Positions 22,263 through 32,600 of a stretch of DNA of 64,000 nucleotides are shown here, in pieces. Below the pieces are notes generated by a model. That model saw only the letters and a program-made list of their open reading frames with translations. It did no database searches and was not told the DNA's origin. The position numbers were made by a program, and so were the translations under genes. Source of the DNA: Symbiodinium kawagutii. Its lineage: Eukaryota > Sar > Dinophyceae > Suessiales > Symbiodiniaceae. Where the stretch lies: the NCBI GenBank assembly GCA_009767595.1, contig VSDK01001317.1, positions 255,792 through 319,791 of the forward strand, in the 5' to 3' direction. Every line of letters starts with the position of its first letter. Position 1 is the stretch's first letter.

Positions 22263-23328
22263 AAAAGGAGTTTAATAAAGGGATCATCCATTTCAGCAAG
22301 CTCTCAGTTTAGTAAATGGCCAATAGAAAGCAAAAGAGAAAGATAAAGAACTCAAAGGGAAAAGGAAAAGATAGAAGCAGCCAGGGCCACCCTAAGAAAA
22401 AGTTTTTTGCATTAATCGACCCCCTTTTGGTAAATCTATTATTCAACATCTTGGCTCTTCCTGGGCTACCCTCTTGGAAAATTGAAAAAACTCATTTGGT
22501 TAAAAGGAGTTTGATAAAGGGATCATCCATTTCAGCAAGCTCTCAGTTTACTAAATGGCCAATAGAAAGCCAAAGAAAAAGATAAAGAACTCAAGGGGAA
22601 AAGGAAAAGATAGAAGCAGCCAGGGCCACCCTAAGAAAAAGTTTTTTGCATTAATCGCCCCTCTTTTGGTAAATCTATTATTCAACATCTTGGCTCTTCC
22701 TGGGCTACCCTCTTGGAAAATTGAAAAAACTCATCTTTTTAAAAGGAGTTTAATAAAGGGATCATCCATTTCAGCAAGCTCTCAGTTTAGTAAATGGCCA
22801 ATAGAAAGCCAAAGAGAAAGATAAAGAATTCAAAGGGAAAAGGAAAAGATAGAAGCAGCCAGGGCCACCCTAAGAAAAAGTTGTTTGCATTTATCGACCC
22901 CCTTTTGGTAAATCTATTATTCAACATCTTGGCTCTTCCTGGGCTACCCTCTTGGAAAATTGAAAAAACTCATTTTTTTAAAAGGAGTTTGATAAAGGGA
23001 TCATCCATTTCAGCAAGCTCTCAGTTTAGTAAATGGCCAATAGAAAGCAAAAGAGAAAGATAAAGAACTCAAAGGGGAAAGGCAAAGATAGAAGCAGCCA
23101 GGGCCACCCTAAGAAAAAGTTTTTTGCATTAATCGACCCCCTTTTGGTAAATCTATTATTCAACATCTTGGCTCTTCCTGGGCTACCCTCTTGGAAAATT
23201 GAAAAAACTCATTTTTTTAAAAGGAGTTTAATAAAGGGATCATCCATTTCAGCAAGCTCTCAGTTTACTAAATGGCCAATAGAAAGCAAAAGAGAAAGAT
23301 AAAGAATTCAAAGGGAAAAGGAAAAAAA
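22263..23328. repeat. 239-bp satellite, about 4.5 units
   Basis: Units begin near 22263, 22502, 22741, 22980 and 23219 (the last is partial) and differ by only a few bases. Each carries an 89-codon plus-strand open frame beginning MANRK. The frames fall in different registers because 239 is not a multiple of 3. Most unit-to-unit changes alter an amino acid, so there is no sign of selection on a protein. Diverged remnants continue to about 23490. Confidence 0.9.
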
Positions 23329-23607
23329 ACAACCAGAACCACCTGGGAGTAAAAAAAATACCATCCATAAATCCAGAAAAAAATCACCCCCCCAAAAAAA
23401 TCTTTTCTTTAATCACCCTCCATTTCAAAATGGGGTAGGCTATGTATAATTTTGGTAAAACTTTTCTTAAATCAACCCCCAATTACAAATCACAGCCCAA
23501 CATTACAATCATATACATCAATATGTATCAAGACCGATTCATGATTGCAGAATAAACGAAAATCATATACAATCATGGCTATAAGGGGTATCATGTTCAT
23601 GACATTG

Positions 23608-26048
23608 TCAGAATCTCATGAGTTGCATCACAGTGACATTTGCGATGACGTGGGACAACAGGCGCCCCTCGTCAGGTGCCAAACTTGACAGCTCTTCTGC
23701 CATCTCAACGGCTGCTGGAACTTCCCCGGTGCCCTCCTGCTCAACAAATCTGAAGAATTCTGAAGGGTTGAAGAATGGGAAGCATGAAATATATGAAATG
23801 AATTGAAATGATGGATGAGCACTGATGAGCATGAACTGAAATGTGTCACAGCGGGTGAGAATCAACTGAAGATGTGACACCTTTCTTGTTGGAAGCACGG
23901 GATGTTGGGAGTGCAATTGGCTGAGCTCGAAAGAGTGAGAATGTCCTGCCTGTAGCTCCAACTCCTTTCTGGCTTTATCTCTGCCGCGCTTCCTCTTCTT
24001 GGCTTTTGGTTCAGAGAAACTGCTACCGGTAGAAGCGCAGGCAAACGTCAACCCCTGCAACCAACAGAGTTGAGACGCTTGCCGTTTGATAAGAACACTT
24101 GTTGTTTCAAAGTTTTCAGCTCCACTTTTACACTCGGAACATTTCCGAAACAAGTAATACTGGTTGGTGGCTTCAGCCCCATTGAATCAATAGTCAACCA
24201 GCCATCTGCTAATGATTGCTAGGAAAAAGATAGGGAAAATAGAACATGTGAATCAAAGCACCAAGGCCTTCAGCCGCCGATCAAGAGTCCGAGCACCCCT
24301 CACCCTGTCGCTTCGTGTCTTGGCGCCTCAAGGCATGCAGGTGCTCCCCTACATCTCATGCAGCCGAAGTGATCCACGAACCATGGATATCTATATGGTT
24401 GACTAATACGCTGGTTTTTCAAAATCGGGGTACCCAAAAAATGGATGTTTGAGTACTATAAATGATCATTATGGGGATGATTAGGGGGTACACCTATTTT
24501 GAGAAACAAACATATGATTACCATGTTTCAACACTTTCACTTGGGGATGCTCTACGAGCTCAACTCTGGTGCCATGGCCAGCCTTGTGCGCCTCTTTCTT
24601 CGATCTGATGCAGCTGTGGCCGCCAAAAACGCTCAACCAAAAGCCTGGGCCAGCGGTCAAACATGGTAAACCAAGCCGTAAACACAAATGGTGGTTTCTT
24701 AAAATAAGGAACCCTCCAATATGGTTGGTAATGTAATATACGACTACGACTACTAAATGAGGATTGGGGTGTACCCCTATTTTGAGAAACACTCATGTGT
24801 ATATAATAAACATATGCCAACATTTGGGATGCAAAGAATCCATGTTTCAGCCCATGGGTTTATGCTACTCGCTTGCCAAATTCACATTGAAGCACTTTCA
24901 AGTGGCATCTGGCTTCGACTGCCTGACCTGCAACTCAAACAGCATTTCAAAATACATTTTTTGATATGTTTTGTATGGTTTCTCCTTGAACCAAAAACTT
25001 GTATATACAAGTCAAGCATCATTGTAGTACTGCAGGTGTCCCTTTGAACAAATGGAAAGTTGGTGCCCTGCGAACGAATCATATCGAACCAAGAAATTGC
25101 CAAGCGGCCAAACAGCCTCTTGCGCTGCCAGCCGCAGCACCGGCAAGGAGGGCAAGTTCTGCGACAAAGGATTGAACCCTAAAGTGCGGAAACAGCTTCA
25201 GTATGCTACAGTTACATAAGCATATACAACTGAAACCCTGAAAGTGATTGTTAACAAGGTGAAGTATGACCTTGGAAACCCATCAGCCTTTCATATTTGT
25301 CACCTCCCATGTTGGGTTTCAGAAACTCATAAACAAATGTTTTAAACCGCCAAATTGTGGCACTGTGCAGAGATGCTTAACCCTGTGCCTGGTGAGAAGC
25401 ATCGTGCCGGATATCAACGAAGAATTGTGGCCATTCCAGCCCTTGTGCACGTTCCAGGATGCTCATCTTCTGGGCTTTTGATCTGTCCTCAGCTACTGGT
25501 AAACATCATATCCATTGATGAATTATTGATGAAATGAAACTGAACTGTGCAACTTCATCACCATGCTTTCGGTGTCATTTCTCTGGACAACTATGCTCGT
25601 GTCCACAATTCCATTCACCAAGCGGACGACGGCCATGGCATACATCAGCCTCAATTCGTGGTCGCTCCGCGATGCTTCAGTCTCGGGATTGAGGTACGCA
25701 TCGTTCAGCATGATCTCAATGAAGCTGGCCGTGACATCCACGGCAACTGGCAAGCGACATCTTGTTCTCCTCAGCAAGATTCAGCAAGCCACGCCACGAG
25801 AGCATGGATGGGACAAAATGGTGGTGTGTGCACATCATGACAACCGTGAGAGAAGTGGACAGAGAAGTATCATGAAATCACATTATGAATACATTACAGC
25901 TCAATCTTCCGCTGCATAGGGCCAAGCTGAGCGTCCAGGTTTCCACACGTCTTACTCCTTTGGTCCGCTCTGAAGGAGATGAAGATGTGAGTTGTAAATA
26001 AACTCCATGAAACTCTGCCCACGATGACCATGGCGCAACCTTGCTCAT
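23608..26048 (-). CDS. LAS1: LAS1-type pre-rRNA endoribonuclease
   Basis: LAS1 is a HEPN-fold nuclease that cuts ITS2 of pre-rRNA in 60S ribosome assembly. Exon 1 (26048-25936) starts MSKVAPWSSWAEFHGVYLQL. Exon 2 (25769-25597) has RLPVAVDVTASFIEI and ELRLMYAMAVVRLVNGIVD. Exon 3 (about 25495-25389) ends VDIRHDASHQ, which holds the HEPN catalytic RHxxxH motif. Exon 4 (25158-25109) continues NLPSLPVLRLAAQEAV. Exon 5 (24644 to about 24565) gives WLLVERFWRPQLHQ. Likely later exons are a basic segment near 24054-23920 (EPKAKKRKRGRDKARKELEL) and the last one, 23749-23608. Phases agree across the first four introns, and none of those introns starts with GT. Family-1 elements sit in introns 4 and 5. 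The symbol is by homology; the C-terminal exons are less sure. Confidence 0.88.
24412..24510. mobile_element. Family-1 element in LAS1 intron
   Basis: The ends are tggtttttcaaaatcggggt and tacacctattttgagaaaca. It lies just after LAS1 exon 5, inside the predicted intron. Confidence 0.75.
24690..24793. mobile_element. Family-1 element in LAS1 intron 4
   Basis: The ends are ggtggtttcttaaaataagg and gtacccctattttgagaaac. It finishes about 45 bp upstream of the LAS1 exon 5 acceptor on the coding strand. Confidence 0.8.
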
Positions 26049-26126
26049 GCCCCTCCCACACCTGACTGCACAAAGTTACACGATGCTACATGATGCTACC
26101 AGGCTGTGTGTCCCAACATGGCAGCA

Positions 26127-26322
26127 CTAGAAGTTTCTTCGTGCTGCTGCTACTCTACTGAACACCTTCAAATCCCCAAAAACAATCCTCTGCTTTGCAG
26201 CTTGTGCTGGAACCAGTTTCCGCGTCACATTCTGCTGTCGTTCCGGTACTTCGGCGTTTTGCCCCGCGAGGTAGTTTCTCTCGAGATTGTCACGGCTGAT
26301 TTGAGCCAAGATGAGCCAAGTT
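26127..26322 (-). CDS. 3'-terminal exon of LAS1's upstream neighbour
   Basis: An acceptor gttcggcag at 26323-26324 opens 64 codons ending in TAG at 26127. The peptide begins TWLILAQISRDNLERNYLAG and includes VPERQQNVTRKLVPAQAAKQ. The stop lies only 78 bp before the LAS1 ATG, so the two genes are tightly head-to-tail. A possible further exon at 26495-26785 (CFDIFTEFTQLSVCPGRVFR) lies on the same strand. The product is unknown. Confidence 0.48.
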
Positions 26323-27212
26323 CTGCCGAACATTCCAAGGTCTTCAAAACCAAAAGCAAATATTGAAAAACAATTCAAGTAGCCACGGTTTTCGTCATCA
26401 TTATAAGCACTGAGTGCTATTAACCATCATGAACCAGTTGCCATTATTTGCCATTAACATCCATTCATCATCATTGGCCATTGGAATCAACCAACTACAT
26501 TTCTCGTGTTGAAAATTTTGAAACATTGATCTGGAAGGCATGCCTGTCCCTGAGCATCATCTTCTCTGTCAGCATCTGTCGGAATACCCGTCCTGGGCAA
26601 ACGGACAGTTGCGTGAACTCTGTGAAAATGTCAAAGCAACCAAAAAATTGCGGGAACTGCTTCCACCAGTGCTGGGACAGGCACGAGCCGGTCGAACTGC
26701 TTCCTGCCAAATGTGCAGATGCACTTCTACACAATTCTCTGCACAAAAAAGAGCCCGGAATCGTCCTAGGCCTACGCGAATCCATGGCTGGTGTTTCTCA
26801 TCAGAAATGAAACGCAAGTATAGGAGTTCGGCGATGCTAGGTGGTTAGGTACTTCTAGGCACACAATGTGAGGCGACCTTTGGATCTCGATATCTCTGAG
26901 CCACTGGCCTTCGGCGCAGGCTTGGGCAACGGCACCAAGCGGTGCACCTCATGTGACATTCGGCAGTGCGACCCAATTACTTTGCCAAATCCAAGCTGGA
27001 TCTACTAATCAACTTGGTATACATATGGAAATTGCATATCAAATGGATTTACAAATAATCTTGATGGGTATTGAAAGTTACTATTCATCAAACTTGGATG
27101 TACATAATTAACTTTGGATATAATCACTATCAAAAATCATCGACACATTGTTCATTCATATCCAAGCATGATCGCTTCCCCTACTTCCGTCTATTGCTGT
27201 ATCTTACTGTTG

Positions 27213-27452
27213 TCATCCACCACTCAAGCTTGTTCGGTCTAGGAACAGCTTTGAACGCCTGACCCTGACAGTTCTGTGGCCTGTAGTCTCGCCCACACTG
27301 AAGAGTTCCCCTTGCAATCCCTGGCGCAGCTTTGGGATGAACGACCGATGCTGGCGAGCGCAACTGTCCCGTTGTATCTGTTGATCTCTGGGCTCGCGAT
27401 GGCTTGCCTGCTCACTGAGGGCATCCATCCTGAGATCCACTGCAACCCACAA
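27213..27452 (-). CDS. Possible exon, unknown product
   Basis: This open frame of about 79 codons has a basic, Arg-rich composition (FIPKLRQGLQGELFSVGETT). A second frame through the same bases is also open, so the assignment is weak. Confidence 0.25.
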   Translation of the reverse strand: MWVAVDLRMDALSEQASHREPRDQQIQRDSCARQHRSFIPKLRQGLQGELFSVGETTGHRTVRVRRSKLFLDRTSLSGG

Positions 27453-27691
27453 GTGATGGCAAAGCCCCCACTATGCCACGGGGGTTTTCCCCAGAAATTG
27501 CAATGATCTCCGATGCGCCAGCTATATGTATATACATAATCACTATGATGTCTAATCGATCTTCTCACATCATCGACCAAAACAAACTTTTGCAAAAACT
27601 TATACAAGTTTAAGCCAGGAAGACCTCCTGGACGAAAAGCATCTGGCTGTCAGGACTCATTCCGTCGATACTCAATACAGCTGGGGCAATT

Positions 27692-28822
27692 CTACCCGTT
27701 TGACTGTTCCGAGGAGCTATCTTTATCAACAGGATGCGTTTCATTGAGTGACATCTCTTCCCTGCGTGCGGCCAAAGTCACAGCTTTGACAGAAAGGTAG
27801 GATCCGCAGTGGACACTGATCTGGTTGCCACGATGACATAGCCATCCTGAGCAGAAATAGCAGTTTTCTGCTTGGCGCTTGAAGTCTTGAACTGTCGTGA
27901 AGTACATAGGAAGCCCACGTGAGCCCAGTAGATCCAACTAGTACATTGAGTAAGTTTCCATATGTTGCCATCATCGGCAAGCACAGGAAGCCCCGTAGTA
28001 GGCCCCGTTGGCAGCGCCTCGAAGGTCACACTCACAACACCATCCAGCATCAGGATCTGGCGCAGCTGCTTGGGTGCAGCCAAGGTAGTGCAGCTGTGCC
28101 CCAGGGGATGAGTGGAGCATCGTGGAGCATCGTGGAACACTTCACAGCAAATACCGGAGCTACTGCAGCGATCCAACTGATCTGCCGAGGAAAATCTGAG
28201 TGGATCAGGTGGTACCACCCCTGGTGCCAAAAATGTTCACCAACCGATTTTCGTTTTTTTTTTGATGTTTTTCGCAGGAATTATGATTTGACTCAACATC
28301 ATATGGCTATGAGTCAAAACCCTGTACCCCTGTTTCCCTCACATTTACCATTGTTTTCCCTATGAAATTGTTGGTTGGTATTCCGCATCATTGGTTGGTT
28401 CATATTGACCCATAGCCATATTACCCAGAAAGAGAACCATAAACGGCGGACATGGTAACCAATTTCAACTTCCAAGTAGTCATGGAGCCTCCAGCAAGTC
28501 CCCAAAGATTGGATTGACCATGATTGACCCATTTATGCATGCACACAAACACCAAGCAAACAAACTTCCATGAAAAATACCATCAATGTGAGCCAGTATT
28601 TTGGGACACCAAATAATTACAAGCTATGACAAGCTTGCGTTCCGAGATGATGATCAGCCACTTGTATTCCCCATCCAAATCCCCATCGCGGGGGAACGCT
28701 GTTGCTGAAACCCGGGCGGCCTTTCCAAGAAAAGCTGTACGGACTTTTTCGTTGATGGCTTGTCTAACCTGCTGGGACAAAGTGCTGAGCAAGTTGAATT
28801 GCCATTCAAAGCTGCCAATGTT
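27692..28822 (-). CDS. Multi-exon gene, unknown product
   Basis: The first exon seen (28822-28610) follows acceptor atttgacag and ends before GTGTCC. It reads NIGSFEWQFNLLSTLSQQVR, then KAARVSATAFPRDGD and YKWLIIISERKLVIA. A middle exon (about 28065-27960) includes ILMLDGVVSVTFEALPTGPT. The last exon (about 27920-27692) includes LPMYFTTVQDFKRQAENCYF with a Cys/His cluster (CYFCSGWLCHRG) and ends NETHPVDKDSSSEQSNG. A family-2 element sits between the first and middle exons. No known family fits. Confidence 0.5.
28301..28421. mobile_element. Family-2 element, both ends intact
   Basis: The ends are atatggctatgagtcaaaac and ttgacccatagccatat. This is the cleanest copy of the family. It lies between exons of the gene at 27692-28822. 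Confidence 0.85.
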
Positions 28823-29606
28823 CTGTCAAATGGTTACACAAACGTGGTTGACATTTACACAATAAGACAATAAGATTGAGTTAAGAATGGTAAACAAATG
28901 TTTGTATACACATATATGCAATTTTAAATACATATAATATGTAATTATGTAAAGATGTATATATGTATATACATACGATGATATTGGGTTCATACTGGTT
29001 GATAGCGCAATTATTTGCAATTTGAGGATTGATCTTGCTGTATCACCAGTCCAAGGTCACCAATGGGAAGCAGTTGGAGTACAGTACAGGTTATGACTGA
29101 CCATGCAATAACTCATACAGTGGTTGTACCTTATAACTATAGTGTTTGTATTTCAGTCATCTATAGTCATGACTATAGTCCAAGTATTAACCAAAATAGA
29201 TCACCGTCCCCTACAAATTGGGAAACATCAACTAACGTTAACCAGTTGGCTCTCCATGGCTTTTCTACAAAATAATTCTGGCCTTTACCATGTCAAGGCT
29301 GACAGGTTGGGGGGATTTGAAAGGTATGATTCGATGCATCAATGATGTCCTGAAGTCTCACACCCTGCAGCATGTCACCATGTCTTTTTTTCCGTCGCCA
29401 ACTTCCAGTCCAGTTTGCTGAACTTCTTGAAAGTTCATGCGCGAATGACTGAAACATGTCTTTTGAACCTTCTTGAACCAATGTGGAGATTCTGGTTGTT
29501 GTGGTCTTCAAATCACCCGTGTTTAAACACCAACCTTGGAAGGCTCGTCGATCTTTCTGTGCACTACGGGGACTTTGCCCCACAGCTTTACCGTGCGTGG
29601 AGTCCA

Positions 29607-32600
29607 TCACGAACGACTTCCACAACACGGCACGGAAGAAAAGAAAGCGCCAATGCCTTCCAGTACATCTGAGAATATCTGCATGATGAAATTTTCCGGT
29701 TCCTTGGAAGCCTCTTTCCATGCGCCAAACGCATCTTGGAGGAGCTCTTTCTCCTCTTCTCCATCGCTTCCTGTTGCGAAGAGCCGCCAAGTCCTCAAGG
29801 CAGCCAGACAAACGGCCTTGTCATCTCGCGTTTCCATGAGCCCAATGTTCATCCACACCGGCTTTCCGCTGGGCCGGTTTGCAAGGACCGGCTCAAAGTA
29901 TTCTGTTGCGCCGAATCGGAGCTTCTTGAAACCCATGAGCTTGGCTTCGCATGCCTGCATGATTTTTGTGCGGGCCGGCTGGAACAGGACGCCCAGCTTC
30001 TGCAGGTACTCCTCGTTGATGATGGCAAGGCCACCCTGTTCAACAATGTTGGGGATGTCCTCCCTGAAGCGCATGCTCAACTTCTCTTTCGCGGCCCAGT
30101 CCTTCGGGTACGTCATCAAAAAAAAGATATTATCAGGATCAAAACAATTATTTCCCAAGAAACAGTCACAGAATAGGAGCATAGCCAGCGGGCCTTATCA
30201 TCCTGTGACGTGGGCAAAAACAAGCCGGAGGAGGGATTGGGGGGAGGGCACAGCGCCTCCCCCAAAGCAGAATGACAACACCTCCTATGATCTCCTATTA
30301 GTAGTTTTTGAGCTTGAAAGAAATGAAACGTGTGAGCCTATAAGCGCAGACCCCCATGAGCAAGCAAAGACGTAGAGAGACAGGTGCAGTGGCGTAAATA
30401 CATGTGGAGTAGCGTGTTTGAGATGCGCAAGCTGTAATTTGGCGAAAGAAAAGCGGGAGGGGGGATTGGGGGAGGGTTTCCTTCCTTTCTTCCTTCCCTC
30501 CTTCTCTCGTTCCTTCCTTCCTTCCTTCCTTCCCTTCCTTCCCTAGTGACTATTACTTTTAACAACATGAATATTTTTGTTGATGCATAATTATATATAA
30601 TTTGGCGAAAGAAAAGCGGGAGGGGGGATTGGGGGAGGGTTTCCTTCCTTTCTTCCTTCCCTCCTTCTCTCGTTCCTTCCTTCCTTCCTTCCCTTCCTTC
30701 CCTAGTAACTATTACTTTTAACAACATGAATATAATACTTTCTTTTTGATGCATGTAATATTCTATTTTGATGCTCATGCCCAGTCCTTCAGCTCAGCAA
30801 TGCGCTCCACATCCTTGTTCTGAGCTTCCACTTGCGCAAAGTCTTCCACCATCATCGCATCAGCGTGCTCCATGGCTACTGGAACACAGGACAAGCGGTC
30901 TGCACTGCCAAGTAGCACTACTGGCAATAGATGTGCAAACTCAAATTGCCTGAGCCCAAATGTCACCATAAACTGTCAAAAGTTGTCGGCCCATCTCACA
31001 GCAAACCATCCTGCCAGTGGGTCATCAGTGTGCTTCACCACAAAAACCTATGATTGCCTATGTGTCGGCAAGCTCTGCTGGGCACTCTGAATGGCGGCTC
31101 TGTATTCAGTCTTCAGTGCCATGTTGGCGGCCTGTAGCACCACTTGACCCGCAGGAGTTGCTGGAGTTTCCTTGCTGCAACGCTGCTCAAGCACAGGGCA
31201 TATGGTGCTTCCCAAGAATGGTCAGCTTTAATTTGGTGCTTTCTAAAAATAGGCGACCCCAGAAATGGATGGCTTATTACTGATAAATGGTTCATAAAAA
31301 ATGATTTGGGGGTAATTATCTTCCTTGTACAGAAACCCTTGTGCAGAAACCACCTTTTGGAAACTGTTAAATCTTTCTGTAGTCACAATTTCACCGCAGG
31401 ATGCCCAGCAGGGAACACATGCCTTGGAACATCGGCAAAACCACACCGCACGTTTTGAAACAGTCCTTGGGGCAATTCCTGGGACTGAGTCTTGTCCTCG
31501 CCGCAAAACGTTGCCCAGGTACAGGTTTGACGAGCTTGACCCACTTGGTCTTCCATTCAAGTAATGAAATCTATTGAACTATTGAACTGTATGCGTGTAT
31601 CTGGCTACAGATGATCACGGAAGGAAGAAACCTGCTGCCAATACCTGCTGTTCTGCTCCGTGCACCTACCATGGCATGTTGTGCTACCAGGCTGAGCTGG
31701 TCCAGCGCCCTTCCGTGGTTTTGCCACGCCTGAAGACACCTCCATGGTTGTCTCCTGTCATGGACTCAAGGAGCTCAATGAGGTCCTTGCGCGGTTCGCG
31801 AAGCAACACATGTTACTTGAGCAGACCTTAAATGGGGTTTCTTCAAATACGCAAGCCCCAAAATGGTTGGTTTATTTCTGTAAATGACTATTGATTTGGG
31901 GGTACCCCTATTTTGAGAAACCACCAAATAAAAATGACATACTTTGGAGATCTACTAGGTAGATTTGGTTTAGATTCTCTATTAGATTTTCATTAGATCT
32001 GATCTTGGCTAATTGATTAGGTTAGACATCATTAGATCTTCATAAGAATCATTATTAGATGATATATGATCATAAATCGTATATAATTAGAGTATAAGAG
32101 TACACACCAGTGAAAATCCTAATAATGACTAATTAATGGGGATACGTCAGTCCTTCTCAATGTATCTGTTCAGAAATGACCATGTTAAGTCGATCCTAGG
32201 ATCGCCCTAATCATCAAATATATTCAAATATCATAAACACCAGCAGCAACTAACTACAACCAACAACTGAAGGACATGCCATGTTGGAGCTCTGTGTCAT
32301 TCAAACGAAACGGTTGGATGGTGGAAAGGAGACGTTGTGATCGAAGCAACTGATGACAGATTCGCTTGTCAAAAAAACATCTGAGGAATGCATGCCAAAC
32401 GCGTCGGAACACCTGCCTGGTGGTCAGGATCATTGAAATACTGGTCTAGTTTTTCTTCTTCTCTCGCGCGGGCTAACGCGCTCCTGCTACAGGGCTGCAG
32501 CAGCATGGTGCAACAAATAAATATCGCAAGGACTGCAAACATCATTGCTCTATGAAGCTCGATGATTGTTTTTGGTGGTCCATTGCATTTCTCTTTGCGT

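Noticed and set aside
22316-23302. Four consecutive 89-codon plus-strand frames (MANRK...) as a protein family
   Set aside because: They are units of a 239-bp satellite in shifting registers, and most differences between units change the amino acid.
24644-24691. LAS1 exon 5 starting at the family-1 element end (AAACCACC in frame)
   Set aside because: The frame is open from the element, but the spacing of the conserved A-x-W-L...W-x-P-Q block fits the inner acceptor at 24645-24646 exactly. An 18-codon open run is not rare by chance.
25523-25777. Independent short gene starting with a TTG codon
   Set aside because: It is LAS1 exon 2 with intron sequence at both ends; the apparent start and stop are intronic.
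29536-30375. 279-codon plus-strand frame, the longest in the window
   Set aside because: It is antisense to the conserved exon of copy A. Frame-preserving indels between copies support the minus strand, and the frame runs into the insertion.
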